Assembly: GCF_004115155.1 (NCBI RefSeq)
Contig: NZ_RDSM01000002.1
Location: 1,054,001-1,118,000 of the forward strand
DNA length: 64,000 nucleotides
Direction of reading: 5' to 3'
Origin: Granulicella sibirica
Lineage (GTDB): Bacteria; Acidobacteriota; Terriglobia; Terriglobales; Acidobacteriaceae
Below the pieces are notes generated by a model. It had not been told where the DNA came from. It saw only the letters and a list, made by a program, of their open reading frames with translations, and did no database searches. The translations under genes and the position numbers were made by a program. Shown piece after piece: positions 26,914 through 36,002 of the stretch (positions are counted from its first letter, which is position 1; every line of letters starts with the position of its first letter).

Positions 26914-28695
26914 CTCCGCCCACCTTGCATAGAGCCCATCCGCGATCTCTTGAGCCTGCTCCATCTCGTGCAGTGCAGCCGTCAGAGCCACGGCGTTCGT
27001 CGCAACGTCCGGATCGTCAAGCACGTCACGCGCTGCGTTCAAACGGTCTTCCGCAGCCTCGACCGCAGCCTCGATACCCGCATACTCCCGCGCCTCGAGA
27101 TACGAGAGCTTCTTCTTACCAGAGCCCTTACCCTCACCCCCGCCGGTAGAAGCCTCGGCCTTCTCTTCGATAGCTTCCTCACCGCCGCTTCCCTTCCACT
27201 GCTCCCACTGCGAGTAGTCTCCGAAGCGGCCGGCGCCACCCTTGCCGTCGAGCCCAAGCACCACGGTTGAGACGCGATCCAACATGTAGCGATCGTGCGT
27301 TACCAGAACAAGCGCTCCGGTGTACTCAAGCAGGCTCTCTTCGAGAATCTCGAGCGTCGCAATATCCAGATCGTTCGTAGGCTCATCCAGCAACAAGAGA
27401 TCCGCGGGTTCAAGCATCAGCTTCGCGATCAACACGCGCGCCCGTTCTCCTCCGCTCAGCCTCTCCACCTGCTGGTTCAACTGCTCCGAGGTGAACATAA
27501 ACTTCGCTGCATAACTCGCCACATGTACGACACGTCCCTGGTAGACGACAGAATCCGCATCGGGAGCGAGCGCCCTGCGCAGCGTCACCTTCTCATCCAG
27601 CTCGCGCATCTGCGAAAAGTAGACGATCTTCAGCGAAGCCGCCTTCTTGATAGTCCCCGAGGTCGGCTCAAGTTCCCCGGTCAGTAGACGCAGAAGCGTC
27701 GTCTTACCGCTCCCGTTCGGTCCCACGAGACCGACACGTACGCCGTTCGCGAAGAGGAAGTTCAACCCCTCGACGATCGTCTTGTCGCCGAGCACAACTG
27801 ACACATCCTCCAGTTCGACGAGCCGCTTCGTCTGCCGCTCGGTCGCCGAGAAATCGATACCCGCCGTAGAGGTCTGCGTTCGCTGGTTTACTTCCTTCAG
27901 CTGCCCGATGAGGTCGTGCGCATTGTCAATACGAGCCTTGGCCTTGGTTGCGCGCGCCTTGGGTCCGCGCCGCAGCCACTCGATCTCCGTCTTCACCCGA
28001 TTCTTCAGCGCGTCCTGCAGCTTCGTCTGCGCCTCGAGGTAAAGCTGCTTGCCCTCGATGAACTTTGAGTAGGTCCCCTTCACCCGCAGCAAACCATCCG
28101 CATAAACGCGGTTCAGTTCGACCATCTCGGTCGCGACGTTTTCCAGAAAGTAACGATCGTGGCTGATGATCACCTGCGCGAACGGCGCCTGCACGAGCAT
28201 CTCCTCAAGCCAGGTAATCCCCGCCAGGTCAAGATGGTTCGTCGGCTCATCCAGCAGAAGCACATCCGGCCCCGTCACCACGGCCTCGGCAATCGCAAGC
28301 CTCTTACGCCAACCACCGCTCAGCTTCGCCGCTTCGGCCTCAAGACTGGGAAAACCGGTGCGGCCCGACGTCTCACGAATGCGCCCCTCACGTTCTGCCT
28401 CGGTCACCCCGGCGCGAATAAGCGCCGCTTCGAGCACGTCCCGCACCGTGAGCCCGGCAGCGAAGTTCGACTCCTGCTTCACGTACCCTACACGAGCGCG
28501 CTTCCGCATCGCGACTTCCCCGGCATCCGGCTCTTGGTCACCGGCGAGCACGGACAGCAACGTAGACTTCCCCGCGCCGTTGGGACCAATCAATCCAATA
28601 CGGTCTCCATCGGACACAGTAAAACCAATCTCATCGAACAAGGCATTCGCGCCAAAGGACTTTGTCAGCCCTTGCGCGTTCAAAATAGGAGGCAT
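26893..28695 (-). CDS. ABC-F family ATPase, Uup-like
   Basis: A 600-residue protein with two ABC ATPase domains and no membrane part, typical of ABC-F proteins that act on ribosomes or, for Uup, on branched DNA intermediates. Domain 1 shows GPNGAGKST, LSGGWRK and LLLDEPTNHLD; domain 2 shows GPNGSGKTT, LSGGERARV and LLLDEPTNDLD. The linker between them is rich in basic residues (RRGPKARATKAKARID). The C-terminal tail has a Gly/Lys-rich link and a coiled coil (about 530-600) as in Uup, which supports that subgroup over the antibiotic-resistance groups. Confidence 0.92.
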   Translation of the reverse strand: MPPILNAQGLTKSFGANALFDEIGFTVSDGDRIGLIGPNGAGKSTLLSVLAGDQEPDAGEVAMRKRARVGYVKQESNFAAGLTVRDVLEAALIRAGVTEAEREGRIRETSGRTGFPSLEAEAAKLSGGWRKRLAIAEAVVTGPDVLLLDEPTNHLDLAGITWLEEMLVQAPFAQVIISHDRYFLENVATEMVELNRVYADGLLRVKGTYSKFIEGKQLYLEAQTKLQDALKNRVKTEIEWLRRGPKARATKAKARIDNAHDLIGQLKEVNQRTQTSTAGIDFSATERQTKRLVELEDVSVVLGDKTIVEGLNFLFANGVRVGLVGPNGSGKTTLLRLLTGELEPTSGTIKKAASLKIVYFSQMRELDEKVTLRRALAPDADSVVYQGRVVHVASYAAKFMFTSEQLNQQVERLSGGERARVLIAKLMLEPADLLLLDEPTNDLDIATLEILEESLLEYTGALVLVTHDRYMLDRVSTVVLGLDGKGGAGRFGDYSQWEQWKGSGGEEAIEEKAEASTGGGEGKGSGKKKLSYLEAREYAGIEAAVEAAEDRLNAARDVLDDPDVATNAVALTAALHEMEQAQEIADGLYARWAELTEKAG

Positions 28696-28904
28696 ACCCC
28701 AGTTTACCGCGACGAACCCCCCGCCTGTTCCTCTGACGTGAAGCTGTCACCCTTTGTGGGATTGACTTCCGTAAAAAAACCGATAACCGTGCAAAAAACC
28801 GTTGCCCGCTCGTGTGCGTAGCAGTAGCATGAGCACCTTAGCCAACAGCACTTCCTCCTTGCGGTCAACCGGAAGGAAGGCCCAAGTTCCAAGGAGACCC
28901 TAGT

Positions 28905-29690
28905 ATGCCGCGCAATCTCACGCTCGCTTCGGCCACGTTTCTAGTTTTTCTCGCCGCCACCCCCGTCATCGCGCAGGTTGCCGCGCCGCCAGCAGCGGGC
29001 CCCGCCGACGGCATCACGATGGAGATGATGCCGATCAGCGCTGACCAGATCAAATCCTGCCGCGATCAGGCTAGTAGCCAACTCGCCTCCGAACAGGACA
29101 CCCTCCACAAGCGAGAGCACGGTCAGGATAACGACAAGATGAAACAGGGCGCCGTTACGGGCATCACCGGGGCCGCCACGAGCGCCATCTCCCGCAACCG
29201 CGGCTACGGCTGGTGGGGCGGCAACAACAACGGCGCTCAGACCGCTGCTGCGACCGGAGCCACCCAGCGCACCGACCGTAACAGCGAAGCCGTAGCCAGC
29301 ACTACCGGCATCGGGCAGGATGTCGGCAAGGATGCCTATTCGCAGTGTGTCGCAGGCATCAAGGGACCCGAGTACGTTCATTTCCGCCAGACCGGCAAGA
29401 TCGTGGCCTTCACCGGCTCCGCTCCGGACTCCAGCCCAACCCCCGCCATGGCTGCAGCCGCGACCCCGGCACCTCTCCCCTCCACTGCTTCACCCGTGCA
29501 GGATGAGGGCGACGGGAAGCACTTTCTCCTTACTGCTCCCGGTCAGACCGACGCGCGCGAGGTTACGGCGCTTCCCGGCATGAAGAATGCGTACGTTGAA
29601 GAAGTCACTGGAGATAAGTACTTCGTGCTTGGTGATGGTTCGGTCAAGCGCGTCGCCAAGGCAGGCGGACTAAAGACCGCCTCGAAGTAG
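28905..29690 (+). CDS. Secreted protein of unknown function
   Basis: A 261-residue protein with a signal peptide (MPRNLTLASATFLVFLAATPVIAQ) and an AAGGAG binding site eight bases before the ATG. I do not recognise a domain. The mature part has a single pair of cysteines, a Gly/Asn/Trp-rich stretch (GYGWWGGNNNG) at about 100-112, a Pro/Ala-rich linker and a C-terminal beta-rich part. It may be a surface or periplasmic protein. Confidence 0.75.
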   Translation: MPRNLTLASATFLVFLAATPVIAQVAAPPAAGPADGITMEMMPISADQIKSCRDQASSQLASEQDTLHKREHGQDNDKMKQGAVTGITGAATSAISRNRGYGWWGGNNNGAQTAAATGATQRTDRNSEAVASTTGIGQDVGKDAYSQCVAGIKGPEYVHFRQTGKIVAFTGSAPDSSPTPAMAAAATPAPLPSTASPVQDEGDGKHFLLTAPGQTDAREVTALPGMKNAYVEEVTGDKYFVLGDGSVKRVAKAGGLKTASK

Positions 29691-29707
29691 TCGTGGAGCG
29701 TGTAACG

Positions 29708-29736
29708 CGACACAGCCCGTCGCGGGGGCTGTGTCG
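29708..29736. terminator. Terminator-like hairpin
   Basis: An 11-base perfect stem (CGACACAGCCC at 29708-29718 with its complement at 29726-29736) lies between the convergent secreted-protein and methyltransferase genes. No clear T-run follows. Confidence 0.5.
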
Positions 29737-29741
29737 GCTTG

Positions 29742-30407
29742 CTATTCCGGCTTCGTTGCCGTCAGGATCATGCTCTTCCAAAGAAATGGGATCCGGCCCG
29801 ATCCGGCGATTTGGATCGCTACAAACCCCGCTCGGTGCACCGCTTCCGCAAACGTCCTCTCGCTATAGAAGCGAATATGGCCGCCAAGCCCAAGCGCATT
29901 GGTGTGCTCGTCCCAACCATCCGTCAGCGACAGGGCAAGGTTCTTCAAATACCCGTGATAAGGCGTGCTACACAGAAACATTCCGCCCGGCTTCGTTGCC
30001 ACAAAGCACCCTTTCAGAAAGCTCACCGGGTCATAGAGATGCTCGATGACCTCAACGCTATACACGAGATCGAACGGGTCCTCGTTCAGGTTGGTCAGAA
30101 CATCCGCATCCGCCGGCAGAACTTCGAAGTGCCCTTCCGGCGTCGTCTGTCGCGCGATCTCCACCCCTCCGCGCGACATATCGACTCCCGCCACACGATG
30201 GCCCATCCTTGCGAATTCATGCGTCAGCGAACCGTTTCCACAGCCAACATCAAGCACCCGAGATCCGGGTTTCAGCTCCGCGCACAGGTGCCTGATATCT
30301 GGAAGAACATATCGATGGCACCCCCGCAGTTCGGGATGAGTGTAGATGCTCGACTCTTTGAATGCGGCCGTCCTCGGAGGCGGGGACTCATGGTCCGCGC
30401 TAGTCAA
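29742..30407 (-). CDS. Class I SAM-dependent methyltransferase
   Basis: A 221-residue enzyme with the Rossmann-type SAM site RVLDVGCGNGSLTHEFARMGHRVAGVD at about 56-81, similar to the UbiG/Methyltransf_11-type group. The substrate is unknown. The TTG at 30407 lies inside the end of the preceding zinc-ribbon-like gene and has GGGAG seven bases upstream, so the two genes are probably translationally coupled. Confidence 0.85.
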   Translation of the reverse strand: MTSADHESPPPRTAAFKESSIYTHPELRGCHRYVLPDIRHLCAELKPGSRVLDVGCGNGSLTHEFARMGHRVAGVDMSRGGVEIARQTTPEGHFEVLPADADVLTNLNEDPFDLVYSVEVIEHLYDPVSFLKGCFVATKPGGMFLCSTPYHGYLKNLALSLTDGWDEHTNALGLGGHIRFYSERTFAEAVHRAGFVAIQIAGSGRIPFLWKSMILTATKPE

Positions 30408-30708
30408 GATCGAACTCCCGCAGCGGCCTCTCGGTCAGCGGACTCTCCTTCGCCTTCTTCACCGCCTCGGCGAACTTCTTCGCGAGCACATCATCTTTAT
30501 TCTTCTGCGCATCGACCGACTGCCGAAACAGGCTGTCCCGCCTCTGGTCGGCTTCGCGCAGCGCTGCCGCGGCTTCAGTGAAGTCCTCGAACATCCGCTT
30601 GCGTGGAGCTGGCACGTGGCCAATCACCGACCGCGTCACCGGATCGATCTTGATCATCGAGCCGCAATCTGGACAACTTACCTCGAACGCCTCGTCACTG
30701 AGCCCCAT
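30400..30708 (-). CDS. Small protein with a CPDC motif and C-terminal helix
   Basis: The ATG at 30708 with GGAGG nine bases upstream gives 102 residues. The N-terminus has EVSCPDCGSMIKIDP, a single CxxC knuckle like the beginning of a zinc ribbon, and the rest is a charged helix likely to form a coiled coil. I do not recognise the family. It lies between bshC and the methyltransferase gene and overlaps the latter by eight bases. Confidence 0.7.
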   Translation of the reverse strand: MGLSDEAFEVSCPDCGSMIKIDPVTRSVIGHVPAPRKRMFEDFTEAAAALREADQRRDSLFRQSVDAQKNKDDVLAKKFAEAVKKAKESPLTERPLREFDLD

Positions 30709-30791
30709 AACGGTCCACCTCCACCGCCATAGTGTACGACCCTGAGGCCGTTCCCTGTCCTCCCGGAGGCGTTCGTCGTCCTGCAGCGAGA

Positions 30792-32396
30792 CTAAAGTCT
30801 CACCACTACGTGCCCACCACAGGCGTCGGCCGCCTCGGTCACGAGCCGCTCGACCAGGCCATCTCCATATCGCGCCAGGAACCATGCCCCGGCAACCACT
30901 CGCTCCTGCGGATGTCCATTCGGAAAGAGATTCAGCGCGAGAGCGTCCGCATGCTTCCGCAGACTCGCTTCCTTCTGCAACTCGAACGTCGCCGCCATCC
31001 TGCGCAGCCGGTTCATCTGGTAGCGCATCTTCGAGCCCGAAACCATTGCCGACCGCCCAAGACTCTCATCCATCGCCGAAAGGTACTCGGTAAGCGCCGT
31101 CAACTCCGCATCCATCGCATTCCCGACAGCCGCCAGCTTTCGCTTGCCCGCGATCGGCATCGCCCGTGCGCCCAGCCTCTGCGCCAGTTCTTCGGGCGTC
31201 GTCATCACACCGATCACGCGAAGCTCATGCTGATCGAGCACCGCAGCCATCGCCGGCTCAACCAGCGTTGCGGAGAAGCGCGCAAGCACTGGGGTCACCC
31301 GTCCAAGCACAGCCTCGTAGACCGCCGCGCTCTGGGCAAAGTACGCCACCTCCGCCGGGCCACCGACGTAAGCCGCGGTCGGCAGAATCACATCCTGAAA
31401 CACCGGTCGCAGAAGCGCATTCGGACTGATCCGTTCGGGAGCAGCCTCGAGGATCGCAAGCAGGTCATCGGCCGAGTAGGCCTTGCCACCGGCCTTCCAC
31501 TCGCCGTTGGCCGACCGCCGCAGCGCCGACCGTGCGCCCGTTGACTCGTCTACTAGAAAGAGCAACGAGTGCCCCGGAACGACGAGCACCTGCGCATGGT
31601 ATCCCGCACCTTCAAGCTCGGCTGTCCGCTTCAGCAGTGCAGCCTCAAGCTCCGCCGCATGCTCGATCGCGTACCGCAGCGCCTGCTTTCCGAGAGCATG
31701 AAACTCTCGCCCCGCGGCATCAAGCACGATCAGCCCCTGCGCTTCGAAGAGCTTTGTCATCCACCGCGCGAACGCCCCACCAAGCGTAGCCGTATATCCC
31801 TCGCGCGAGACGTAACACTCACGCAGCACATCGCATACGGGGCTCCACTCCAGAAGCTCGCACGCCCGCTCCAGAACTGCCTCGATCTCGGCCCCAAGCA
31901 CGACTCCGCCAACCTCGACCGGCGCATCCGTCTTCAACCCTGCCTTCAGCCTCTCGAGTGTATGCTTCGTCGGTAGCGACACCTGATCGACTTCTTCCAG
32001 GTCATGATCCTCGGTCGCCAACCAGAACACCGGCACATGCGGAACGCCCGTCTGATCCGTCGCCTGCTTCGCCCGCGCCACGGCAGTAGCAGCCTTCAGG
32101 AGCGTCAGCAACGGCCCGCCGAACAGTCCCACCTGCTGTCCCGTCACCAGCGCCCGAGCGCCTCCACGCAGACGTTCAATGTTCTCAAACACCGCCTCGC
32201 CCGCGCCGAACTCCTTCGCCTGAGCCGCGAGAGCATTCGCCAGACGGTCCGGATCGCTCACAGCCGCGGCGGCGTAGCCGGTCCCGTACCAGCTCCGCAC
32301 CGGAGCGTCCTCGGCAAGCTGCCCCATTCCCAAAAAATCGGCAAAGAGCCGCGAGGTGTGCGGCAACGCGGTCATCGGGAAACATTCACTGCTCAT
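30792..32396 (-). CDS. bshC: Putative cysteine ligase BshC (bacillithiol biosynthesis)
   Basis: BshC is thought to add cysteine to glucosaminyl-malate in the last step of bacillithiol synthesis. The ATG at 32396 gives 534 residues, the normal size. The core has LVTGQQVGLFGGPLLTLLKAATAVARA and VPVFWLATEDHDLEEVDQV, both hallmark stretches of the family, and a helical arm with a C-terminal coiled coil. bshA and bshB are not in the window. A GTG four codons upstream lacks a binding site. Confidence 0.93.
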   Translation of the reverse strand: MSSECFPMTALPHTSRLFADFLGMGQLAEDAPVRSWYGTGYAAAAVSDPDRLANALAAQAKEFGAGEAVFENIERLRGGARALVTGQQVGLFGGPLLTLLKAATAVARAKQATDQTGVPHVPVFWLATEDHDLEEVDQVSLPTKHTLERLKAGLKTDAPVEVGGVVLGAEIEAVLERACELLEWSPVCDVLRECYVSREGYTATLGGAFARWMTKLFEAQGLIVLDAAGREFHALGKQALRYAIEHAAELEAALLKRTAELEGAGYHAQVLVVPGHSLLFLVDESTGARSALRRSANGEWKAGGKAYSADDLLAILEAAPERISPNALLRPVFQDVILPTAAYVGGPAEVAYFAQSAAVYEAVLGRVTPVLARFSATLVEPAMAAVLDQHELRVIGVMTTPEELAQRLGARAMPIAGKRKLAAVGNAMDAELTALTEYLSAMDESLGRSAMVSGSKMRYQMNRLRRMAATFELQKEASLRKHADALALNLFPNGHPQERVVAGAWFLARYGDGLVERLVTEAADACGGHVVVRL

Positions 32397-32553
32397 CCTT
32401 ACCCTCACTCAACAAGTACGCATCCGGCCCGGTACAAACGGACAACTCCCGCTCACCTCTGAAAAGACGATCCCGGTGTTGAAGCGTATGGAAGCCGTTC
32501 GAAGGTTGGATGCCCGATCTTCACCACCCGACGCAGAATGATACCGTACCCCT

Positions 32554-33273
32554 ATGGCCACCAAGAAAAAGACCGCCGCCAAAAAGCTGCCCGCCAGAAA
32601 AATCGTGTCCCCTCCCGGGACCCCCGCCAAAGCCGTGAAGAAACCGAAGACCGCGAAGTCTCTCCCTGCATCGGTCGCCGCCGATTCGAAGACCTCAACC
32701 AAGAAGGCGACCCGCCGTCGCAAAGCTCAACTCCTTTCAAGCAAACTCTCGTACAAGGGCCGGGTCTTCAGCGTCTATACCGACAAGGTGATCGAACCCA
32801 GCGGCGTCACCAGCACTCGCGACGTCATCCACCACAACGGCTCCATCGTGGTCTTGGCCGTAGACGCGACCAAGAACCCCGCTGACCCCGACGTTATTCT
32901 CATCCGCCAATACCGCCACGCCGCCGGACAATACCTCCTCGAACTCCCAGCCGGACGCATTGAGCCGAACGAGCGTCCGCTCGCCGCCGCCAAGCGCGAG
33001 ATGATCGAAGAGACGGGCTTCCGGGCCCGCAAGTGGACCAGCCTTATCCGCTACTACGCAAGCCCAGGCTTCCTCGGCGAGTGGATGGAGATCTACCTCG
33101 CCGAAAACATCACCGCCGGCGAAGCCCAGCCCGAGGCGGACGAAGACATCGAGATCGTACGGCTCACGCTATCAGAGGCTATGAAGCTCGTCGCTGGGAA
33201 CAAGATTCACGACGGAAAGACCCTTATCGGACTATCGCTCTTCGCCGCTTCACGGAGACTCGCTCACCCGTAG
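32554..33273 (+). CDS. NUDIX hydrolase, ADP-ribose pyrophosphatase-like, with Lys/Ala-rich N-terminal tail
   Basis: The C-terminal 175 residues are a NUDIX domain of the ADP-sugar pyrophosphatase kind, with the Nudix box GRIEPNERPLAAAKREMIEETGF agreeing with GX5EX7REUXEEXGU. Residues 1-60 are very rich in Lys, Ala, Thr and Pro and resemble histone H1-type tails, which is not part of the usual family. The reading frame is open throughout and the ATG at 32554 is the first one, but the next methionine is inside the NUDIX domain, so the tail appears real. Divergent from bshC. Confidence 0.88.
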   Translation: MATKKKTAAKKLPARKIVSPPGTPAKAVKKPKTAKSLPASVAADSKTSTKKATRRRKAQLLSSKLSYKGRVFSVYTDKVIEPSGVTSTRDVIHHNGSIVVLAVDATKNPADPDVILIRQYRHAAGQYLLELPAGRIEPNERPLAAAKREMIEETGFRARKWTSLIRYYASPGFLGEWMEIYLAENITAGEAQPEADEDIEIVRLTLSEAMKLVAGNKIHDGKTLIGLSLFAASRRLAHP

Positions 33274-33592
33274 CTTTGGATCGAAGCGCATGACGACTCA
33301 ACAAGGAGCGGCAAAGCGGCGGAATCGTTTTTTCCGATGCTGTCCCCAAGCAAACACAGGTGATGGCCCACCGGAACCCATCGGCATGTGGATCTTTCAC
33401 CACATCGAACGTTTTTCTTTTCGCTATTTGTTAGACGAATTTCGCCGAATACGTTATGTCGTGCAGAAGACAGAAGAAGCTCACGCGGGAACCCTAATCT
33501 TCATCCATTAGGACTGGCAGCTAAGTTTTATGACTGCTGATCCTACTCCGTGCGCCCAAGGGACACGGAGAGGGCCCCCAGGGAGAACGAAT
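33274..33592. other. Long intergenic region and leader upstream of the cold-shock gene
   Basis: No convincing gene; a 73-codon frame at 33290-33511 has no recognisable features. The region probably contains the cold-shock gene promoter and a long 5' leader. A hairpin CTCCGTG/CACGGAG (33546-33552 and 33564-33570) sits just before the ribosome binding site at about 33581. AT-rich T-tracts occur around 33410-33430. Confidence 0.4.
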
Positions 33593-33811
33593 ATGTCGAT
33601 GTACAAAGGTGAAGTCAAGTGGTTCAACAACGCAAAGGGATACGGATTCCTCGGCCGAGAGGGTGGCGCCGATGTTTTCGTGCACTACAGCTCCATCCAG
33701 CTGGACGGCTACAAAAGCCTGAAAGAGGGTGACAAGGTCGCCTTCGACATCATCCAGGGAACAAAAGGTCCCCAGGCGGACCAGGTAGTCCGGATCAGCG
33801 ATGCCGTCTAG
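33593..33811 (+). CDS. Cold-shock domain protein, CspA family
   Basis: A 72-residue single cold-shock domain that binds single-stranded RNA or DNA and relieves mRNA secondary structure. RNP1 is seen as KGYGFLG and RNP2 as VFVHYSS. The ATG at 33593 has GGGAG seven bases upstream; a longer frame from 33530 would add a non-conserved N-terminus and run through the leader hairpin. Confidence 0.95.
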   Translation: MSMYKGEVKWFNNAKGYGFLGREGGADVFVHYSSIQLDGYKSLKEGDKVAFDIIQGTKGPQADQVVRISDAV

Positions 33812-33928
33812 GTCGCGACCCTCCTTTCGCTGATTTTGTGATGTGTGGTTTCCCTTGACTCCAGTGCGAACAAACCAAATCCCCATGCATACTGATTGAA
33901 GGCCGAGAACCTGCGGCCTTCAATCGCT

Positions 33929-35899
33929 ATGGATAACATCACGCTCGCCCGCCTCCTCGACGAAACCGCCGCCCTCCTCGAAATCGATGGTGCCGATCCC
34001 TTCCGTATCCGCTCCTACCGAAGAGCGGCTGAAGCCGTCGAACAGCAAACCACCCAGCTAGCGACCCTCGCCACCCCTGAAGCTGACCCAAAACTCCTTC
34101 TTGCTATCCCTGGCATTGGCAAAGGGATGGCCGCGAACATCCGTGACCTCGTCGCCACTGGATCCATGCCGCTCCGCACGGAACTCCTCCAGAAGTATCG
34201 TCCAACCATGCTCGAGCTTCTCCGCCTGCCCGGCATGGGGCCAAAGTCGGTCGCCCTCATCTGGTCCGCCCTGCAGGTCGCCGACATCGATGCGTTGGAG
34301 ACCGCTGCAAAGGCCGGCCACCTGAATAAACTCCCGCGCATGGGCGAGAAGTTCACCGCCAAGCTTCTCAAAGGCATCGAGGACCACCGCAAGAACTCCT
34401 CCCGATTCCGCATCGACCACGCCCGCGACTTCGCCGAGCGCATTGCCACTCTCATTCTTGCCTTCCCGGGGATCGAAACCGTCACGCCCGCTGGCAGCCT
34501 TCGCCGTGGCCGCGAGACGGTCGGCGACCTGGACCTCCTCGCAACCGGCCCGGCCTGCGAGCCGGACGTCGTCGCCGCCGCCGTCGAGTACGTCGCCACC
34601 CTTCCCCTCATCGATAAGCTCCACGCCCGGGGCCAGAACAAAGTCACCTTCACCCTCCGCAACAACCTCCAGGTCGACGTCCGCCTCCTACCCCGCGCCA
34701 GCTATGGAGCTGCCCTCCAGTACTTCAGCGGATCCAAGATGCACAATGTCGCTCTTCGCCAGCGCGCTATCAAACGGGGCCTGACGCTCAGTGAGTACGC
34801 CCTCCTCCGCCTGGAAGACAACGTCATCGTAGCCGCCGCCAGCGAAGCTGACATCTATAACGCCCTCGACCTCGACTACATCGCCCCCGAACTTCGCGAA
34901 AACTCAGGCGAACTCGAAGCCGCCGCCACCCACACCCTCCCGAATCTCATCACCCTCGCCGACATCCGCGGCGACGTCCACATGCACACCACCGAGACCG
35001 ACGGCACCCGGACCATCCGCGAGATGGCCGAAGCTGCCATCGCCCGTGGCCTCCGCTACATCGCCATCACTGACCACTCCAAGAACCTCGCCATGACCAA
35101 CGGCATGGACGACGCGAGGGCCTTAGCCCACGCAAAACGCGTCCGCGAGGTGAATGACCAGCTAGCCGAAGAGTTCGCCGCAGGCAAAGGCCCCCAATGG
35201 GCCGCCTGGGAATCCTACGAAAAGAGCCAGGGTGCCCCATCCTCACCGACTGGTTCACCGTCGGTTCGGGTGGGAACGTACGAAGCCGATCCCGGGGGCC
35301 CTTCACCCTCTAACCAAACCACCCACGACCCACGCATAGCCCTGCCACCCCACTACTCCCAACTCCCCTACCACCGCCCCATGGAGCCCTTCCGCATCTT
35401 CACCGGCATCGAGGTCGACATCCTCGCCGAGGGCCAGCTCGACCTCGAAGACGAAACCCTCGCCCAGCTCGACATTGTGATCGCCAGCGTCCACTCCCGT
35501 TTCGATCAGCCCGAAGCCCAGATCACTGAGCGCATCCTCCGCGCCATCGAGAACCCCTGGACCCGAGTCCTCGGCCACCCCACAGGCCGCAAGGTGCTGA
35601 AGCGCGACCCCTACGCCGTCAACGTCGACACTATCCTCCGCCGCGCAGCCGAGCTTAGCGTAGCCGTGGAACACAACGCCGCCCCGGCCCGCGCTGACCT
35701 CATGGACACCCACCTGAAACTAGCCAAGGAGCTTGGCTGCAAGATCTCCGTTAACACCGACGCCCACGCCATTGAAGAGCTCGACTACATGCAATATGGC
35801 ATCACCCAACTCCGCCGCGCGTGGCTCACGGCCGGCGACATCCTGAACACCCTCGCCACTCCAGATGACTTCCTCGCCGCCCTCCGCCCCAAGCCATAA
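33929..35899 (+). CDS. polX: DNA polymerase/3'-5' exonuclease PolX
   Basis: A family X DNA polymerase fused to a PHP exonuclease, used in base excision and gap repair. Residues about 1-230 hold the helix-hairpin-helix 8 kDa part, followed by the polymerase palm motif AGSLRRGRETVGDLDLL with the catalytic aspartates and VDVRLLP. The PHP domain (about 340-656) has DVHMHTTETDG, AITDHS, GIEVDIL, HPTGR and NTDAHA. Between the second and third PHP motifs is an insertion of about 75 residues (35190-35400) that is Pro/Ser/Gly-rich and includes a dispersed repeat. The ATG at 33929 was chosen by homology; there is no strong binding site. Confidence 0.93.
   Translation: MDNITLARLLDETAALLEIDGADPFRIRSYRRAAEAVEQQTTQLATLATPEADPKLLLAIPGIGKGMAANIRDLVATGSMPLRTELLQKYRPTMLELLRLPGMGPKSVALIWSALQVADIDALETAAKAGHLNKLPRMGEKFTAKLLKGIEDHRKNSSRFRIDHARDFAERIATLILAFPGIETVTPAGSLRRGRETVGDLDLLATGPACEPDVVAAAVEYVATLPLIDKLHARGQNKVTFTLRNNLQVDVRLLPRASYGAALQYFSGSKMHNVALRQRAIKRGLTLSEYALLRLEDNVIVAAASEADIYNALDLDYIAPELRENSGELEAAATHTLPNLITLADIRGDVHMHTTETDGTRTIREMAEAAIARGLRYIAITDHSKNLAMTNGMDDARALAHAKRVREVNDQLAEEFAAGKGPQWAAWESYEKSQGAPSSPTGSPSVRVGTYEADPGGPSPSNQTTHDPRIALPPHYSQLPYHRPMEPFRIFTGIEVDILAEGQLDLEDETLAQLDIVIASVHSRFDQPEAQITERILRAIENPWTRVLGHPTGRKVLKRDPYAVNVDTILRRAAELSVAVEHNAAPARADLMDTHLKLAKELGCKISVNTDAHAIEELDYMQYGITQLRRAWLTAGDILNTLATPDDFLAALRPKP
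35231..35275. repeat. Dispersed palindromic repeat, copy C, in frame inside polX
   Basis: Starts with GGTGCCCCATCC and ends with CGGGTGGGAACG, with inner arms CCGAC (35246-35250) and GTCGG (35260-35264). The order and sequence agree with copies A and B read on their minus strand. It codes for a Pro/Ser-rich stretch in the PHP-domain insertion of PolX. Confidence 0.5.
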
Positions 35900-36002
35900 T
35901 CTGGAACCAACCTGCCACGTGTAACGTACCTACGACCGGCGCCACCACCTTCTACCCAAAACCCGCGTCCAACCACAAGCAACGCCGAACCGAGGCAAAC
36001 AC

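Noticed and set aside
33290..33511. A 73-codon frame between the NUDIX and cold-shock genes
   Set aside because: No similarity and unusual composition; more likely leader DNA.
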